A stretch of 64,000 nucleotides of DNA from Saxidomus purpurata (GCA_022818135.1 JAFMSR010000005.1:29261100-29325099), one strand, 5' to 3'. Counted from the first letter of the stretch, positions 1 through 11,849 are shown. Program-made: numbers and translations. The notes: generated by a model not told the origin, from the letters alone.

Positions 1-119
1 TGGGTAGTTATATTTATTTTAGTGTAAAATGTACATTAACATGGTTATAAAACATTTCATATATCACAGTTAATAATTCTATGTTATGAAAGTGACACGA
101 AATAGATTATAACAAGACC

Positions 120-896
120 TTAACAAGATGGTTGGCGCAGTTTTGAGTTTCTGAAAGCGATTGGTAGCTAGATTTTATAATTAATCCTGTCAAGTTTAAT
201 TTTAAGTCAGAAGGCGCCAAATGTCACAGGGTGAGAAAAAGTATTATACCTTGATCGGGAGGCGAACCCATGGCCCTTCGCTTCCAGAGATGTTAAAGAA
301 AATGCTCTTCCGACTGAGCTAACCGGCCACTTACCTATTTTCTCTAAAATTGTACCGCGACATGTGCATCAGGAAAACAAACTTAATCCTCGTTCTTCTT
401 ATGAAATATGTTACTCGAAATATTTACCGTTATTCACTGGTCGAGAAAATATAATACCACTACACTTAAAATTAACATTAGTTTGGCGGTAACAACATAA
501 TTATTATGTTGATAGATATGAATTATTTACGGAAGAAGAAGATAATTTAAAGATTTTTATATCAGTTTAAAAGTTTGTACATGACACTCGAAGATTTTAG
601 CGCGAAACAGTACGGGTCGTACACTGGGCGCGGGCATCACGAGCATAATTATGTGATACAACGTTTTTTATTTTCATTCTGTAACATCATAATGATACAT
701 TATAAATGTATATGTAGCCACAATGCTTCTTTGTAATTATTATATATTGGAGAGGACCGTTTTATAATGTGGTAAGCACTTGTGGCCAAAACCATTTGCT
801 ATGTATATTATTGGCAATAAATTATGTTTAACTAATTATTTACGTACTAAAATTATAAAACCAATTAAGGCAGACTGAATATACAACAGTATTTTA
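120..896. repeat. Inverted segmental duplication, copy 1 (upstream part)
   Basis: Read on the minus strand, this stretch aligns with 45700-46170 on the plus strand. Shared landmarks, in the same order, are the tRNA-like core, the sequence before it (with GTTTTCCTGATGCACATGTC in common) and the sequence after it (CACC-TGTGACAT-TGGCG, then AAAATCTAGCTA). The match continues into the start of the LINE at about 897-1030. Positions of about 540-860 have no clear counterpart in copy 2. The two copies are about 45 kb apart and in opposite orientation. No gene is visible in this stretch. Confidence 0.7.
249..331 (-). repeat. tRNA-derived sequence (SINE head or tRNA pseudogene)
   Basis: The minus strand carries a pol III A-box-like stretch (TTAGCTCAGTCGGAAGAGC) and a B-box-like stretch (GGGTTCGCCTCCC) at tRNA spacing. 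The ends cannot pair as an acceptor stem (5' GGCCGGT against 3' ATCAAGG), so this is unlikely to be a working tRNA gene. A sister copy lies at 45953-46040 on the plus strand inside the duplicated block. Confidence 0.6.
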
Positions 897-3174
897 TTGA
901 CCTTTATCATTTCGTATTATCCAATTAAAAGGTGCCTTACAGAACAAATTTCTCAATTCAAAAAATGCTATAAATTCTTCTTGTCATTTCATCGGCGGTT
1001 GAAAAGTTACAAACTTCCGGTTAAAGAAGTATTAAATGATCATATAACCTGCGACGAGGTTAGATTAGCCATAAGTTGTTTAAAACGAAATAAAGCATCC
1101 TGTCCAAGTGACAACTTACTAAACGAATATTTCATCGCCTCAGTTGATATTTTAGTTGGCCATATCACAGATTTATTTAATAAAGTCTTTAACTCCGGTC
1201 ATTTTCCAGAAATATGGACGCACGGTTACATTGTACCAATTCACAAGAAAGGTGACAAAAATAATCCGAATAATTACCGTGGAATAACACTACTCAGCAA
1301 TCTCGGAAAATTGTTTACAAGTATATTAACTAGTAGAGTTGAAAAATGGTTCAACGAAAATAATATTCTGTCCGATGCCCAATTCGGTTTTAGAAAAGGT
1401 TGTAGCACTGTTGATGCAGTGTTTGTCTTACATAATTTAATTGAATATGTATTATCACGCAAGTTACGTTTACATTGTGCTTTTATTGACCTTAAGAAGG
1501 CCTTTGACTCCGTATATCGCAATGCTTTATGGTTCAAATTGTTTAATATGGGGATCGATGGTAAGATACTCAGAATTTTTAAAGCAATGTATTCGGTCGT
1601 TAAATCTTGTTGTAATACTTACTCAGATTTTTTTAATATCTCAATAGGACTTCGACAGGGACAAAATAATTCACCAGCCATGTTTGCTTTATTTTTAGAA
1701 GATCTTGAATTATTTTTACAAAACAGAGCAAGCTGTGGACTTTCCTTATTTGACTTATGCATAATCATTTTATTATTTGCCGATGATATGGTTATAATCG
1801 GTGAGTCGCAAGATGAACTACAAAAAAGTCTCAATGATCTGTATGAATATTGCGAAAAATGGGGACTTGAAGTGAATACAATGTACGTCTAAGACAAAGG
1901 TGGTTGTATTTCGAAAAAGAGGTCCAGTTTACCAAAATGAAAACTGGTTTTATAATCACCAACAACTCGAAGTTGTTGACAATTTCAATTACCTAGGAGT
2001 TGTATTTAATTATACAGGATCTTTTGTCTTAAATAACCAGTATCTCTACGGCAAAGCGTTGAAGGCAGTGAATGTTTTATTATGTAATATTAATAAGTAC
2101 GAGTTAAAACCATCTTTGTCTCTACAACTATTTGATTCCTTCGTTGGGTCTATTCTAAATTATGCGTGCCCAGTATGGGGATTTTCTAAGTCGAAAGACC
2201 TCGAGAGAATACATTTAAAGTTTTGTAAAACAATACTAGGTGTTAAACTAAGCGCAAGTAACGCGGCAATATACGGCGAATTAGGGAGATATCCGCTTTA
2301 TATACACCGTTATGTCCAAATTGTCAAATACTGGTTTAAATTGCTTAATACAAACAACATCATTTTAAAAGATATTTATAATAATGCGAAAATTGAATGT
2401 GACAAAGGGGTTAAGAATTGGATGTACAAAGTTAAGTGCTTGTTGAATGAATTCGGTTTTACTAATGTTTGGGTTAAACCAGAATGTTATGATGTAAAGT
2501 TATTTACGGACAGTGGTTGACTGTTTCATACAAAAATGGTTCGCCGATATAGAAAATAATAATGTTCTGAACACGCTGTATCGGCATGTTAAAACAGATT
2601 TTAGTAGGGAGTATTATTTAGAAAATATAATCTGTAAAAATAATCGGTGTAACCTAACTCGAATTCGAATATCGGCACATAGTTTACGAATAGAAACCGG
2701 GAGATACGGAAGAGATAGGCTTGAAAGGCACGAACGATTATGTCAGTTATGCAACCTTCACGACATAGAAGACGAATATCATTTTATTCTTAAATGCACT
2801 GTATTCCAAAAGCTACGCTCAAACTACACTAAGCGATACTTTTATGAAAGAGCAAATATGCATAAATTTTTAGAATTGTTACAGTCAAATAATAAATGTA
2901 TTTTACTGGGGTTATGTAAATATATCCGACTTGCAAATAACAAAAGAAAAGACCTTATAAGATAATCACCTATATTTTGAGTTTTAAGTATTTTTCCGTT
3001 AACAACTTTTTCAGCTCATATCACATTTTTTGTGTAATACAAATGTATGTGCACTTGATCTTACTTGATGGACATAATTTTATGTTCTATATTTGTTATT
3101 ATGTAACGAGATACTGTATATTGTATAAGTTACTTAATAAAATTTCTGTTCTGTTCAATTTCTGTTCTGTTAAA
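897..3174 (+). mobile_element. Decayed non-LTR retrotransposon (LINE), reverse transcriptase part
   Basis: Three overlapping frames encode one former reverse transcriptase. The first (897-1889) has the NNYRGITLLS block, the QFGFRKG block, the palm motif FIDLKKAFDS with its aspartate, the template block GLRQGQNNSPA and the catalytic LLFADDM motif. A frameshift near 1880-1900 leads into KTKVVVFRKRG and the thumb region (1900-2520). A second break near 2515 leads to a C-terminal part ending in a CxxC...H...C zinc-knuckle-like motif (CQLCNLHDIEDEYHFILKC, 2513-2965). No endonuclease domain lies upstream, so the copy is 5'-truncated as well as frameshifted. The 3' tail after AATAAA (3137-3172) is built of CTGTT units, the same tail type as the LINE at 40.7-42.1 kb. 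The small downstream open frames are untranslated region. The family is jockey/CR1-like in style, but I cannot name the clade. Confidence 0.88.
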
Positions 3175-3660
3175 AGCGAGCTTAATACGGCTGCGCCGAA
3201 AAATAACGATGATGATAAGGACAATGATGATCAATGAGAAGATGACATATTATGAACCGTGCAAAACACATTATACACTGAGGATAACACAAAAAATAGT
3301 TTCCATTATTTCCATTGTGGTCCATTGTGTCTTGGCAGTTTCACGTGAGGAAAAATCCTAGGGTCAGTCGGGATTATAAACAATTATAATAAAAATTCAA
3401 CTTGTTTCGCAATAGAGAATAAATAATTATTTTATTATAATTATATAAGTATAAATAATAAAACGTTCCGACAGAGAGGGCAACTGTTGTATTCCAGCAA
3501 TCGGTACTAAAGTAAAGTAGTTTTACACCTAAATATTTATGTATATCAAACGTTTTTTTAAACAAAATAAGAAATCCCATGTTAAATTGTTACAATTAAT
3601 AACCTTAAAGTGTACCCCTATACATGTACCTGCACTTGTCAGATCGGGTGACGTCAGGTA
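3175..3660. other. No gene seen (3' flank of LINE)
   Basis: AT-rich flank. The first 30 bases (GCGAGCTTAATACGGCTGCG, then CCGA) recur on the minus strand near 45150-45175, so they belong to the inverted duplication. Nothing further is recognised. Confidence 0.5.
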
Positions 3661-3661
3661 T

Positions 3662-3906
3662 TCATCTATGAATATCGAGTGCTAATTGGATATATGTTTG
3701 TGAAAAGTTCTCACGCGCAAATTTCTGAAGATTGTTCGTTTCATAAGTGGATGATAAGAGTGTGGATGTATTTATTCCTGGGGTTGTAAACACAGTGTTC
3801 AGTTTGTTGTAAAGGAAATGGCTACTCGAGTCTGTTTGAATTATGCCATTGAATAATACTGGACTAAATTTTGTTTCATTTCCTGAACTTTCAGGTACCA
3901 ATTGAA
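3662..3906 (-). CDS. Candidate terminal exon, unknown product
   Basis: An open frame of about 80 codons on the minus strand starts directly after a splice-acceptor-like TTTGTATAG at 3907-3915. Reading from there in phase 1 gives QLVPESSGNETKFSPVLFNG and continues without a stop to TGA at 3664-3662. The composition is Ser/Thr/Asn-rich, with no cysteine pattern or membrane segment. The acceptor area is repeated, diverged, near 8860-8900 on the same strand, which may mean the exon was duplicated and the second copy lost. No family is recognised. The frame is short enough to be chance, so this is a weak call. Confidence 0.25.
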
Positions 3907-3915
3907 CTATACAAA

Positions 3916-5450
3916 TGCGCCTAAAACAAAATCGTTTGAGAGAGGATGTATGTACACAAACTCATTTTTTACAAAGAAATAATATGATGTTTTTCAGGAA
4001 AATGTATTAAAGCGCATGGGTTATCTTTATGTACGATAGATGTAGGTATTAAATCTATATAATAGGTTTAATGGATATGTAGGATTGCTAAGTAAGTTTG
4101 GTTTCTTTTTTCTACTTTTTTGCCTCAGTTAGATGTCGGCAAAGAGTGTGTGTTTGATAAAATTATATTTTTTTATTAAGAAAATCCTTGAAATTGTTGT
4201 CAAGTTATTTGCCTTTTTTGCTTTTTCTTCAATACAGGTCAACGTTGAGGTCCCAAAGTGGGATAGGACATATACTTTATTCTTGCATACCGGATCGGTG
4301 TATCCGTAGTTTTAACCAGTGCTGGAAACTCTCATATTACATCTTCCCATGTAATATGAATTACTTGTGACGTAACGTTATGAACAATGTGACGTCACTT
4401 CCCAAAACACAGCATCTGAATAACGTTTGTTTTTATATTAAAAGGCATCATTTCGATAAGTTTGCATTTGGACATATATTTTAAAGTGCAAGACAGTATG
4501 CAAGAAATAGTTTCAACCATGAGATATTTGGTTCACATGGAAATATCAGCCACCTCGGGTAGCTGTTTCGCGGAACTCGGCAGAGCCTCGTTCCCGCCAA
4601 AACAGTTACCCTCCTATCTGAACAGCATGCTCATGGAAGAAACTAATAGTATATAATCAAGGCATATAATTGTTTTGTATTGAAAGTTAAAAAGACACAA
4701 AATACATTTATTTGTTCAGTTTCCGAATATATTTAAGGAGACATCGTGCAAAACTACATATTTCAAAATATGTTACGGAATTAGAATTATAGAGAATTAG
4801 AGGTGTTAGCCTTTTAATCAAGGTAGCGCCTGACAAAAGCTAAGATTTTTTCGCCGAAATCTTCAAACATTTTCATCTGTTTTTTTTATTTTCACAAAGT
4901 ATGTTGGAAAAGACTGTCCAAACTGTAAGTATATAAACCTAAAAATGATGGTGCTAATAATCATAAAACGAAACAGGTCCGACTCACTAAATGTAAAAAA
5001 TAGTTTTATTTGTCTTTAATTTAAAATATCCAATTAATACAAAGGAAACCGTGTCACATATTTTTGAAATACATTAGTTTAACAATATTATGTGGTTAAG
5101 GCGTACAACAAGCTGTCATAGCAAACATATGAGTAATGACATTGACCTTTATCAGTAAGTGGCCAGTTTTCATGCCATTTTTGATGTACATTGTCAAATG
5201 AGCTATATTTGTGCAAATATAAGCATTATCTTATTCAATAAAAACAGCATATGGACATTTGAATTTTTTCTTATTTCATCATTTACCTTGGAATGTATCT
5301 GTGTGATAATTATTTGTTTTCATAAAATCTGAATCACACTTCTACGGTCATGACAACAATTCATTTCTTAATAAAATAAATAACATGATTATTGATTTGC
5401 AATTAAAACGTACATATATTTATAGTGCGAAATACGACGTATTAAAACTC
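3916..5450. other. No confident gene; one weak open frame
   Basis: AT-rich sequence. A plus-strand open frame at 4462-4656 (65 codons, ending EETNSI) covers a locally GC-richer patch at 4545-4615. A splice-acceptor-like CTTTTTCTTCAATACAG at 4222-4238 is followed by an open phase-2 frame to 4370. Neither shows a known domain. Confidence 0.3.
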
Positions 5451-5461
5451 GTCATCAAAAT

Positions 5462-5650
5462 ACTTCATGTGTTCGTTCGCCCTTTGTTGTGTTGTCGTCT
5501 ATAATCTGTCTTGTTTTCGACAAATAAAGGGCGAAAACACTACGTATTTTAAACCAGCAACTCGCAACTCAACGAAAAAATACTTCGTAATTTCGTCCTT
5601 TGTTGTTATGTGTTCACCTTTAATCTGTCATCTCAAAATAGATACTTGTG
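5462..5650 (+). repeat. Imperfect tandem repeat of about 120 bp, two copies
   Basis: The stretch from TACTTCATGTGTTCG to ATAATCTGTC (5460-5507) recurs, diverged, at 5580-5626. Both contain CCTTTGTTGT and end in ATAATCTGTC or TTAATCTGTC. No coding meaning is apparent. Confidence 0.45.
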
Positions 5651-5739
5651 TTGATGGTATGGCGGTCGATAAATAGAACAGAAGCCAGCTTGGTACAATC
5701 CAATGAGGCGGCGTCTTAGGTGCCTTGCGTCGAAATTAG

Positions 5740-6080
5740 TATTGTCTTGTATTCAGGTCTTTGATCTACATCTCGTTTCTTTGAAACCATATTTCTATAT
5801 GTTTTCTGACAGGGTCTTGCAGGAACTTTACGCGTACAAATTTGTTTAACTACACTATAAACGTATCACTACAGGATGTAAAATTTGTTGAACTTTATTC
5901 GAATTTTACACTCATATAGCTATATATAGTGTTCAGTCCTATAATCATGCACATGGTTTTATTAGGATTCAATGCAATATTGTTAATAGAGCACCAACTA
6001 ATTCGACACAAATTATGTAACATATATAGTATTATAAATCTATATATCAATGATCTCATTATATTCAATATCCCACTTAT
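5740..6080 (+). repeat. Diverged duplicated intron block, copy 0
   Basis: Similar to 6830-7010 and 11930-12080. Shared landmarks are ACGTTTCTTTGAAAC-type sequence, TTTTCTGACAG, a run ending ACAATTTGTTTAACT, and ATATAGTGTTCAGT. It is the most diverged member of the series that surrounds the A-type exons. Confidence 0.5.
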
Positions 6081-6306
6081 TCCCACTTTACTATAATAAA
6101 AGATTAGGCCTATACTTTTGATCTTCCCGGTGTATCCCAGTTAGTCATCGGGAACCGGTTAAGGTATTAATAATTATAATGAACTGTTTCATGGAATGGA
6201 CTATACAAGCATTTATATTCAAAAAAGATGCTGTGGTGTTGCTATTATACATGTATAATGTATTTTTAATAAAAAGGCTTAAATTTAACTGAACGTTTGC
6301 TTTCAG

Positions 6307-6378
6307 TTCCAGCGTACACATACTATCAGTCTGATGACGGGACATATAAAACGAGTAAAAGACACGCTAATCTACCCT
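6307..6378 (+). CDS. Short phase-1 exon A1
   Basis: A 72 bp exon follows the acceptor GTTTGCTTTCAG and precedes the donor GTGAGT. It starts with two bases completing a codon and ends with one base of the next (phase 1-1), so it can be inserted or skipped without changing frame. Its 23 complete codons read PAYTYYQSDDGTYKTSKRHA then NLP, a polar Tyr/Ser/Lys-rich segment with no known domain. It is nearly identical to A3 (10670-10741), where TYKTSKRHA is fully conserved. Both splice sites are strong, and conservation of the frame between A1 and A3 supports a real exon. It lies in a duplicated block, and its parent transcript is not known. Confidence 0.6.
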
Positions 6379-6911
6379 GTGAGTATCCATTTTGAAAATA
6401 TATGACAAATAATTATACTAGTACACAAAATACTCGCCGACATACACTGGCGTAAATGTTTGATGTCTCTTTATATTCAATAATATAGTTGTACCCGTTC
6501 TCAGTCTAGGGCAATCACTATTAAAGATCGTGACTATACCTTCCGGCCTCGAAACGTATGCCAATTAGCCACCGGCACCGGTAAGGCATTCATTTTAAAC
6601 TCAGCGCAACCTTTGTGAGATCTGCGAATCATCAAACCAGCTGAAAATTGACCAGAACTATGTATTTTGAAAATTATCAGGTCAGAGAAATCTATTTATT
6701 CAGAACATATGTAATTAGATTTAAAACAAAAGTAGTTGGTGTTACATGTAGATGTACTATACAGTGCGCTCGTATAGCGTGCATTTCGTGTAAGCATTTT
6801 AAAAGATTCTGCAAGTTATCTTGTCTGGTATTTTAGGTATTTTGTCTAGATCACGTTTCTTTGAAACTTTAGTTTTCTGACAGATTCTGGCGATTTTTAA
6901 CTAGTACAATT

Positions 6912-7322
6912 TGTTTAACTGCATTATAAATTATATCACTACATGAAATATTTGTTGAACTTTATCTGCAATGTAAATTCATATAGCAAACTGTATATAG
7001 TGTTCAGTTCTGAGTTGATACGAATGTTGTTCCATTTTGTTCTGTAGCTATCTACTTCCCAAAGTGGAACTTTTATTCTAGTCAAAATCATATGAGAACA
7101 TGTATTCTTATATTTTCTGTTTAACTGCATTATAAATTATATCACTACATGAAATATTTGTTGAACTTTATCTGCACTGTAAATTCATATAGCAAACTGT
7201 ATATAGTGTTCAGTTCTGAGTTGATACGAATGTTGTCCATTTTGTTCTGTAGCTATCTACTTCCCAAAGTGGAACTTTTATTCTAGTCAAAATTATATGA
7301 GAACATGTATTCTTATATTTTC
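6912..7322 (+). repeat. Direct tandem duplication, 206 bp unit x2
   Basis: The unit starting TGTTTAACTGCATTATAAAT at 6912 restarts at 7118. The copies are almost identical (for example ATATGAGAACATGTATTCTT in both), so the duplication is recent. A diverged single copy lies at 11990-12200. Part of intronic or intergenic sequence next to exon A1. Confidence 0.9.
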
Positions 7323-7384
7323 TACGTACTTATCAAAAGCGCAACGACAGACTCTAGCAATTAGCTGCTCGAACATACTTGTGT

Positions 7385-7795
7385 AATTTAAATGTAATGT
7401 GAATAATGTAAACAATAATAAAAATTACATACGCAGTGAAAATAACAACTTTTGGTGTTCACGAGTGAAATTAACGTGATATTACACCGATACCAACAAT
7501 TTTTCTGTTTATTTTATGGTTAAAACTCTACTTTTATTGAGTTTGTTTCTATGAAATATCGAAAATCGCGGGAAACGTCATCAGAAAACATAGCGCAAAT
7601 GACGTCATTTTAACGACGTCGCATGGTTTCCAGCATTAATTACGCTCGGTATACTTTTTGACGTAAATCCGGGTAAAAGATTGCAAAAACAGTGAAAAAT
7701 AAAAATGTAATCCACTGTGTGGATAATAACTTTTATTTCACTGAGAAAATTCTATAATTCACTGGAAAACATAAAATAAATATGAGATATTTGCA
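7385..7795 (-). repeat. Interspersed repeat 'DR' family, copy 1
   Basis: Four copies of this roughly 300-450 bp family occur in the window (here inverted; also 32540-32830, 50185-50600 and 51941-52392). Diagnostic pieces are a GACGTCATTT...GACGTCG pair of CRE-like palindromes, the stretch AACGTCATCAGAAA (TTTCTGATGACGTTTCCCGC on the other strand), and GTGATATTACACCGA at one end. No open frame runs through it. It probably spreads as a non-autonomous element, and no terminal repeats could be fixed. Confidence 0.75.
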
Positions 7796-8339
7796 TGTAA
7801 TACGATGAAGTAATATTGATCTTTACATTTGTGAGTTATTAAGGAAGGATCAGCTTCTTGTAAGTACATGTATTCTATGAAATTGCAGGATATATCGATG
7901 AATCAAATTTCACGCACATTATTTTTGTGCTTGATGGGTAATTAAAGTATTATTCAACATATGTATTTTATTGTTCTCGATGTTTTTTCGGCTCTTCGTT
8001 GGTTCGATTGTAGCAATTTACGAAGGATACATTTGTTTTCTTCTGTTTTTCGTTTTCTAAGATAAACTGATTATATGAGTCCAAAACAGTCAAACAACCA
8101 AACCGGAACTTTTCAGGTGGTAGGTTTTAAATAAAAATGTACATATACAGACAAAGTTACGGATCAGTTTGTTAAATTGTCCCGTTTTACGTCTAGAAAC
8201 TGGTCTCCAATGGAAGGTTTGTAAGGTCGTTTTAAACACCAGATATAACAGTAACAACAACTGCCAATCTAAACTGTTTTAATATAAACAAACTTGAAAC
8301 ACTTTAATGAACATAGACTATGTGTAATTGAAAGGCAGT

Positions 8340-10240
8340 CCAACACTAATAAGGACTTTAAAAAGTATATTGTAATTACACTGTACTATATAGATTATGT
8401 TTGTCTTTGAGCGTGCAACACGGTAAGATGAACTATGGTAACAAAACAATATACAGTTTCATTTCGAAAACACTAAACAAAGATAGTCATTGAAAACATA
8501 TGGTACTCCACCACGATCAACCCCTCAGCGTTATCTCTCAAAACAATACTTTTTAAGTATACGCTTCTCAGTTCGTGTCAAACGGCTATTGGCTTAGTTT
8601 CTCCTGAGTAGCATGAACAAAACCCAATAATTAACAAAACACAAAATATCGCTGGATTAAGGATTGTTGACGTCCGCACGAACAATTAAAGGTAGACAAG
8701 ACTGAGGGAATGTTACTTGATTCTTTCCTTGGTACAAACATAATGTTTGTATGCACTAAGATATGAATCAATTTATATTTGTTTATGTCTTTTTGTATCT
8801 TAATTTCACTTCCAGAACGGTGTCTTACAGTACTTGTACGTGGATGTGGTTCGGTCAAAGTACCGTTGAATTATACAAACGTGCCAGTAAAACAAAAACT
8901 GACATTATCTGGCATTGAAATGTTATCCCCAGTTTCAACATTGCAAGTTATTTAATAGTTCGGAACATAGTAAATAGCAAATGCAACACATGTATACATC
9001 CTGAATATATTTGCTATCAAATTTACAAGTTTCATAAATAGTATAGATGCGTAGTAATCTAATCACGAAGGCCGAAGGCCTGAGTGATTAATTACGAAGC
9101 ATCTAAACGACACACAGTGATATACTAACTGGTATATCACTCAAAAATAAAATCTATTTCCATTCTAACACGTTAATTTAAACAAAAAATGTTCGAAGTG
9201 GTACTATTTGATGCGCTTACACGAAGTCGCTGCCTTGAACTTGTAGTATTCCGTGCATTCCTTGCATTTCATGAAATTTTCGCAGTTCTTTTTTACTCCT
9301 GAAATAAAACGCTATTCGTCTTATTTTTGTTGTTGCTGATATTGCTGGCGATACCGAAAGTGTAGAAAATTTTACTACGATTTGTTTACATCACGTGAAT
9401 TCATTCACAACAATACAAATCCAAGCGTATTAGCCCATGCACACTCATAGATGTTGTGTGAAAATTTCAACACTCCAAAGTAGTTCCGGACGCCTAGAGT
9501 GATATACATGGTAGGTATATTACGCTCAAATCTTTCTTTGCCTATATAGGAGAAATTTTCAGTAGTGTTAGAATACCAAATACATTATTAGCGGTATCTT
9601 TATAAAATAGCAAAAGGTTAACAACAGATATACAATTTTGTATATGAACATTTCGGCTTCTTGAGATTCTGACATAAATGAAATTTAAATTCTATAAATA
9701 TAACATGCCATATATTTAAGCGCTTATCTGTTTGGCGAAAGTAGACCTTTAGAATATTTTACTACTAATGCTTTTAAACTTAAATCAGCGATATTTAAAC
9801 TTTTTATTCAGTCTCGAGCATGATGATAGTTGAGTAACACTCCTCTGTCTTCGTCTGACTTCGAAATACGAACGATTTCATCATTAATTCCGAATCCAAC
9901 TGATGTAGAATTCCACAAAGAACTGTCTTGGATTCTGTATTTGCTTTAAAGCTTCACAATACGGCATGAATTTCACGCTAATAGCCCCCGGTATGTGGCG
10001 TAACGTTGTAAGGCTAGCCATTAATAGACCTAAATGTCGGAGGTTTATCTTTTTGCGATACTACGTGATCGATGGGCGGAGCGATAAATAACTTGGCGTC
10101 CGGTCAATTGTAGAATGCTGGTAAACATAGCTTAAGATAGGAGCAAAACCAATGAAACTGCCGGTAAAGGTAACAGTTTGACATAGTGTTGCTAAAATAT
10201 TATTCAAGTCGATATTTTTATGAATTTTAATTAATGTTTG
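8340..10240. other. No gene recognised
   Basis: AT-rich sequence. A minus-strand open frame at 8631-8858 begins near a diverged copy of the acceptor region at 3906, but is not convincing as coding. Hairpin-forming repeats at 9050-9535 are listed separately. Confidence 0.4.
9055..9535. repeat. Possible small element bounded by hairpins
   Basis: Near 9115 AGTGATATACTAACTGG is followed by its complement-like TATATCACT, making a hairpin. A related hairpin (GAGTGATATACATGGTAGG then TATATTACGCTC) lies near 9500. The stretch AAGGCCGAAGGCC at 9068-9080 is also a short palindrome. The paired hairpins at both ends suggest a small non-autonomous element, but no target duplication was found. Confidence 0.35.
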
Positions 10241-10247
10241 CTTTCAG

Positions 10248-10328
10248 CCAAATTGTACACAACCAAAAGTGATCATTCTTATGATGGCACGTCAAACAAA
10301 TTGATTCAAAGACATTCTACGTCTCTCA
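10248..10328 (+). CDS. Short phase-1 exon A2
   Basis: An 81 bp exon follows the acceptor TTTGCTTTCAG and ends at the donor GTGAGT, phase 1-1. Its 26 codons begin KLYTTKSDHSYDGTSNKLIQ and end RHSTSL. It is diverged from A1 and A3 but keeps the Y..K/QS.D..GT....RH pattern, so it looks like an older paralogue of the same exon. No known domain. It sits 342 bp upstream of A3 with the same phase and similar acceptor sequence. Confidence 0.55.
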
Positions 10329-10669
10329 GTGAGTATCTTCTTTGGTAAAATATGACAAATATACACACATACATCAAATTTATCTATAAAATTCTTTGAC
10401 CGTTACATTGTACACTACTTTCTTGAGTCAAATAATCAAAATTGTGACATTAAAAGCAATTTAAAACATATAATATCCAGAAACCGAAAAAATCCCGAAG
10501 AAGTGTTTGATAAGTTGGTCTTGGATTGGATTATACAAGCATTTATATTAATAAAAAGCGCCAATTTTTCTTTGTATACTAATGTTCGTGTAGTGTTGCT
10601 ATTATACATGACTGTATTATTAAAATCGATATTTAAACGGCTTAATTTTAAGTAAACGTTTGCTTTCAG

Positions 10670-10741
10670 TTCCATCGTATATATTCAATCAGTCTAAAGA
10701 TGGGACATATAAAACGAGTAAAAGACACGCTAGTCTTCCCT
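10670..10741 (+). CDS. Short phase-1 exon A3
   Basis: A 72 bp exon lies between acceptor GTTTGCTTTCAG and donor GTAAGT, phase 1-1, encoding PSYIFNQSKDGTYKTSKRHA then SLP. Compared with A1 the changes are in-frame substitutions only, with no indels or stops. The flanking introns are also duplicated (ATGACAAATAATTATACT follows both donors closely). The exon probably came from tandem duplication of a block containing exon and intron. Confidence 0.6.
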
Positions 10742-11061
10742 GTAAGTACCCTTTTTGAAAATATATGACAAATAATTATACTCGCCGACATACACTGGCC
10801 TAAATGTTTGGTGTCTCATTATATTCAATAACATAGTTGTACCTGTTCTAAGTTTTGAGCATTCACTATTAAAGATCGTGCGTATACCTTCCATCCTCCC
10901 AGCGTATGCCAATTAGCCCCCGGCACCGGTAAGGCATTCGTTTAAAACTCAGCGCAACCTTTGTGAGATCTGTGAAGCATCAAACCAGCTGAAAATTGAT
11001 CAAAACTATGTATTTTGAAAATTATCAGGTCAGAGAAAACTATATATTCAGAAGATATGTT

Positions 11062-11849
11062 AATATATTTTTGTGTCGCCCTTTCGGAGAAAAGGCGATA
11101 CATAGGGATCCCTTTGTTCGTCCGTCCGTAGGTCCGTCCATCGGTCCGTCCGTCACACAAACTTAACGTTGGCCATAACTTTGCCATTTCTGAAGATTTC
11201 TTCATTAAACTGTACAATTGTATTGCTAATGATAAAAGGGTCATGATGCCGCCAAATTTTGTAGGTCAAGGTCATATTTGACAGAGTTATGCCCCTTCTT
11301 GTACTAGATTTTGTCACGAAAACTTAACGTTGGCTATAACTTTGCCATATTTTTTAATTTCTTCATCTAACTTTCAAATTGCATTGATTATGACATTAGG
11401 GTCATGATGCCGCCAAATTTTATAGGTCAAGGCCATATTTGACAGAGTTATGCCCCTTTTTATACTTAGATTTTTGCTATAACTTTGCCATTTCTTAAGA
11501 TTTCTTTATCAAACTTTCAAATTGTATTGCTTATGTCAAAAGGGTTGTGATGCCGCCAAATTTTGTAGGTCAAGGTCATATTTGACAGAGTTACTTCCCT
11601 TTTTGTACTTAGATTTTGTCACGAAAACTTAATGATGGCTATAACTTTGCTATTTCTTAAGATTTCTTCACCAAACTTTCAAATTGTATTGCTTATGACA
11701 TAAACGTCATGATGCCGCCAAATTTTGTAGGTCAAGGTCATATTTGACAGAGTTATGCCCCTTTTTGTACTTAGATTTTGTCACAAAATTATTGGTTATT
11801 CTGACAAAGCGTAAGAGGGCGACACAAGTGTTCTACTGGACACCCATCT
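11062..11849 (+). mobile_element. Pearl-like element with tandem-repeat core (P1)
   Basis: The left end carries GTGTCGCCCT and a hairpin (CGCCCTTTCGGAGAAAAGGCG), then a GTCCGTCC-rich run. The core contains about five diverged tandem units of roughly 120-170 bp, each with a version of ATAACTTTGCCAT, GATGCCGCCAAATTTT and GGTCAAGGTCATATTTGACA. The right end has AGGGCGACAC, the inverted match of the left end. Block 1 at 6705-6730 has no such sequence, which identifies the insertion. This architecture (short ends, GTCC run, tandem core) matches bivalve pearl elements, later linked to Helentrons; that assignment is by architecture only. Confidence 0.75.

Larger units (their letters stand above)
6160..8330 (+). 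repeat. Duplicated block 1 (sister of 10430-15200)
   Basis: The order of landmarks here matches block 2: the exon A1/A3 context, TTCAGAA-ATATGT (6700 / 11050), the 206 bp unit (6912 / 11990), GAGTTATTAAGGAAGGATCAG (7831 / 12431) and GATAAACTGATT with the flank around CAGTCAAAC (8060 / 14966). Block 1 lacks the pearl-like element at 11.06-11.85 kb and the LINE at 12.53-14.76 kb, so it serves as their empty site. Confidence 0.75.

Noticed and set aside
249..331. Working tRNA gene on the minus strand
   Set aside because: A and B boxes are present, but the two ends cannot pair as an acceptor stem and the anticodon arm is unclear. A duplicated tRNA-derived repeat explains it better.
2977..3237. 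86-codon open frame after the LINE polymerase
   Set aside because: Very hydrophobic and Tyr/Phe-rich, follows the stop of the polymerase and includes the AATAAA and CTGTT tail. It is untranslated region.
10942..11244. 100-codon minus-strand open frame
   Set aside because: It runs through the GTCCGTCC end of a pearl-like element and part of its tandem core, so it is a by-product of the repeat.
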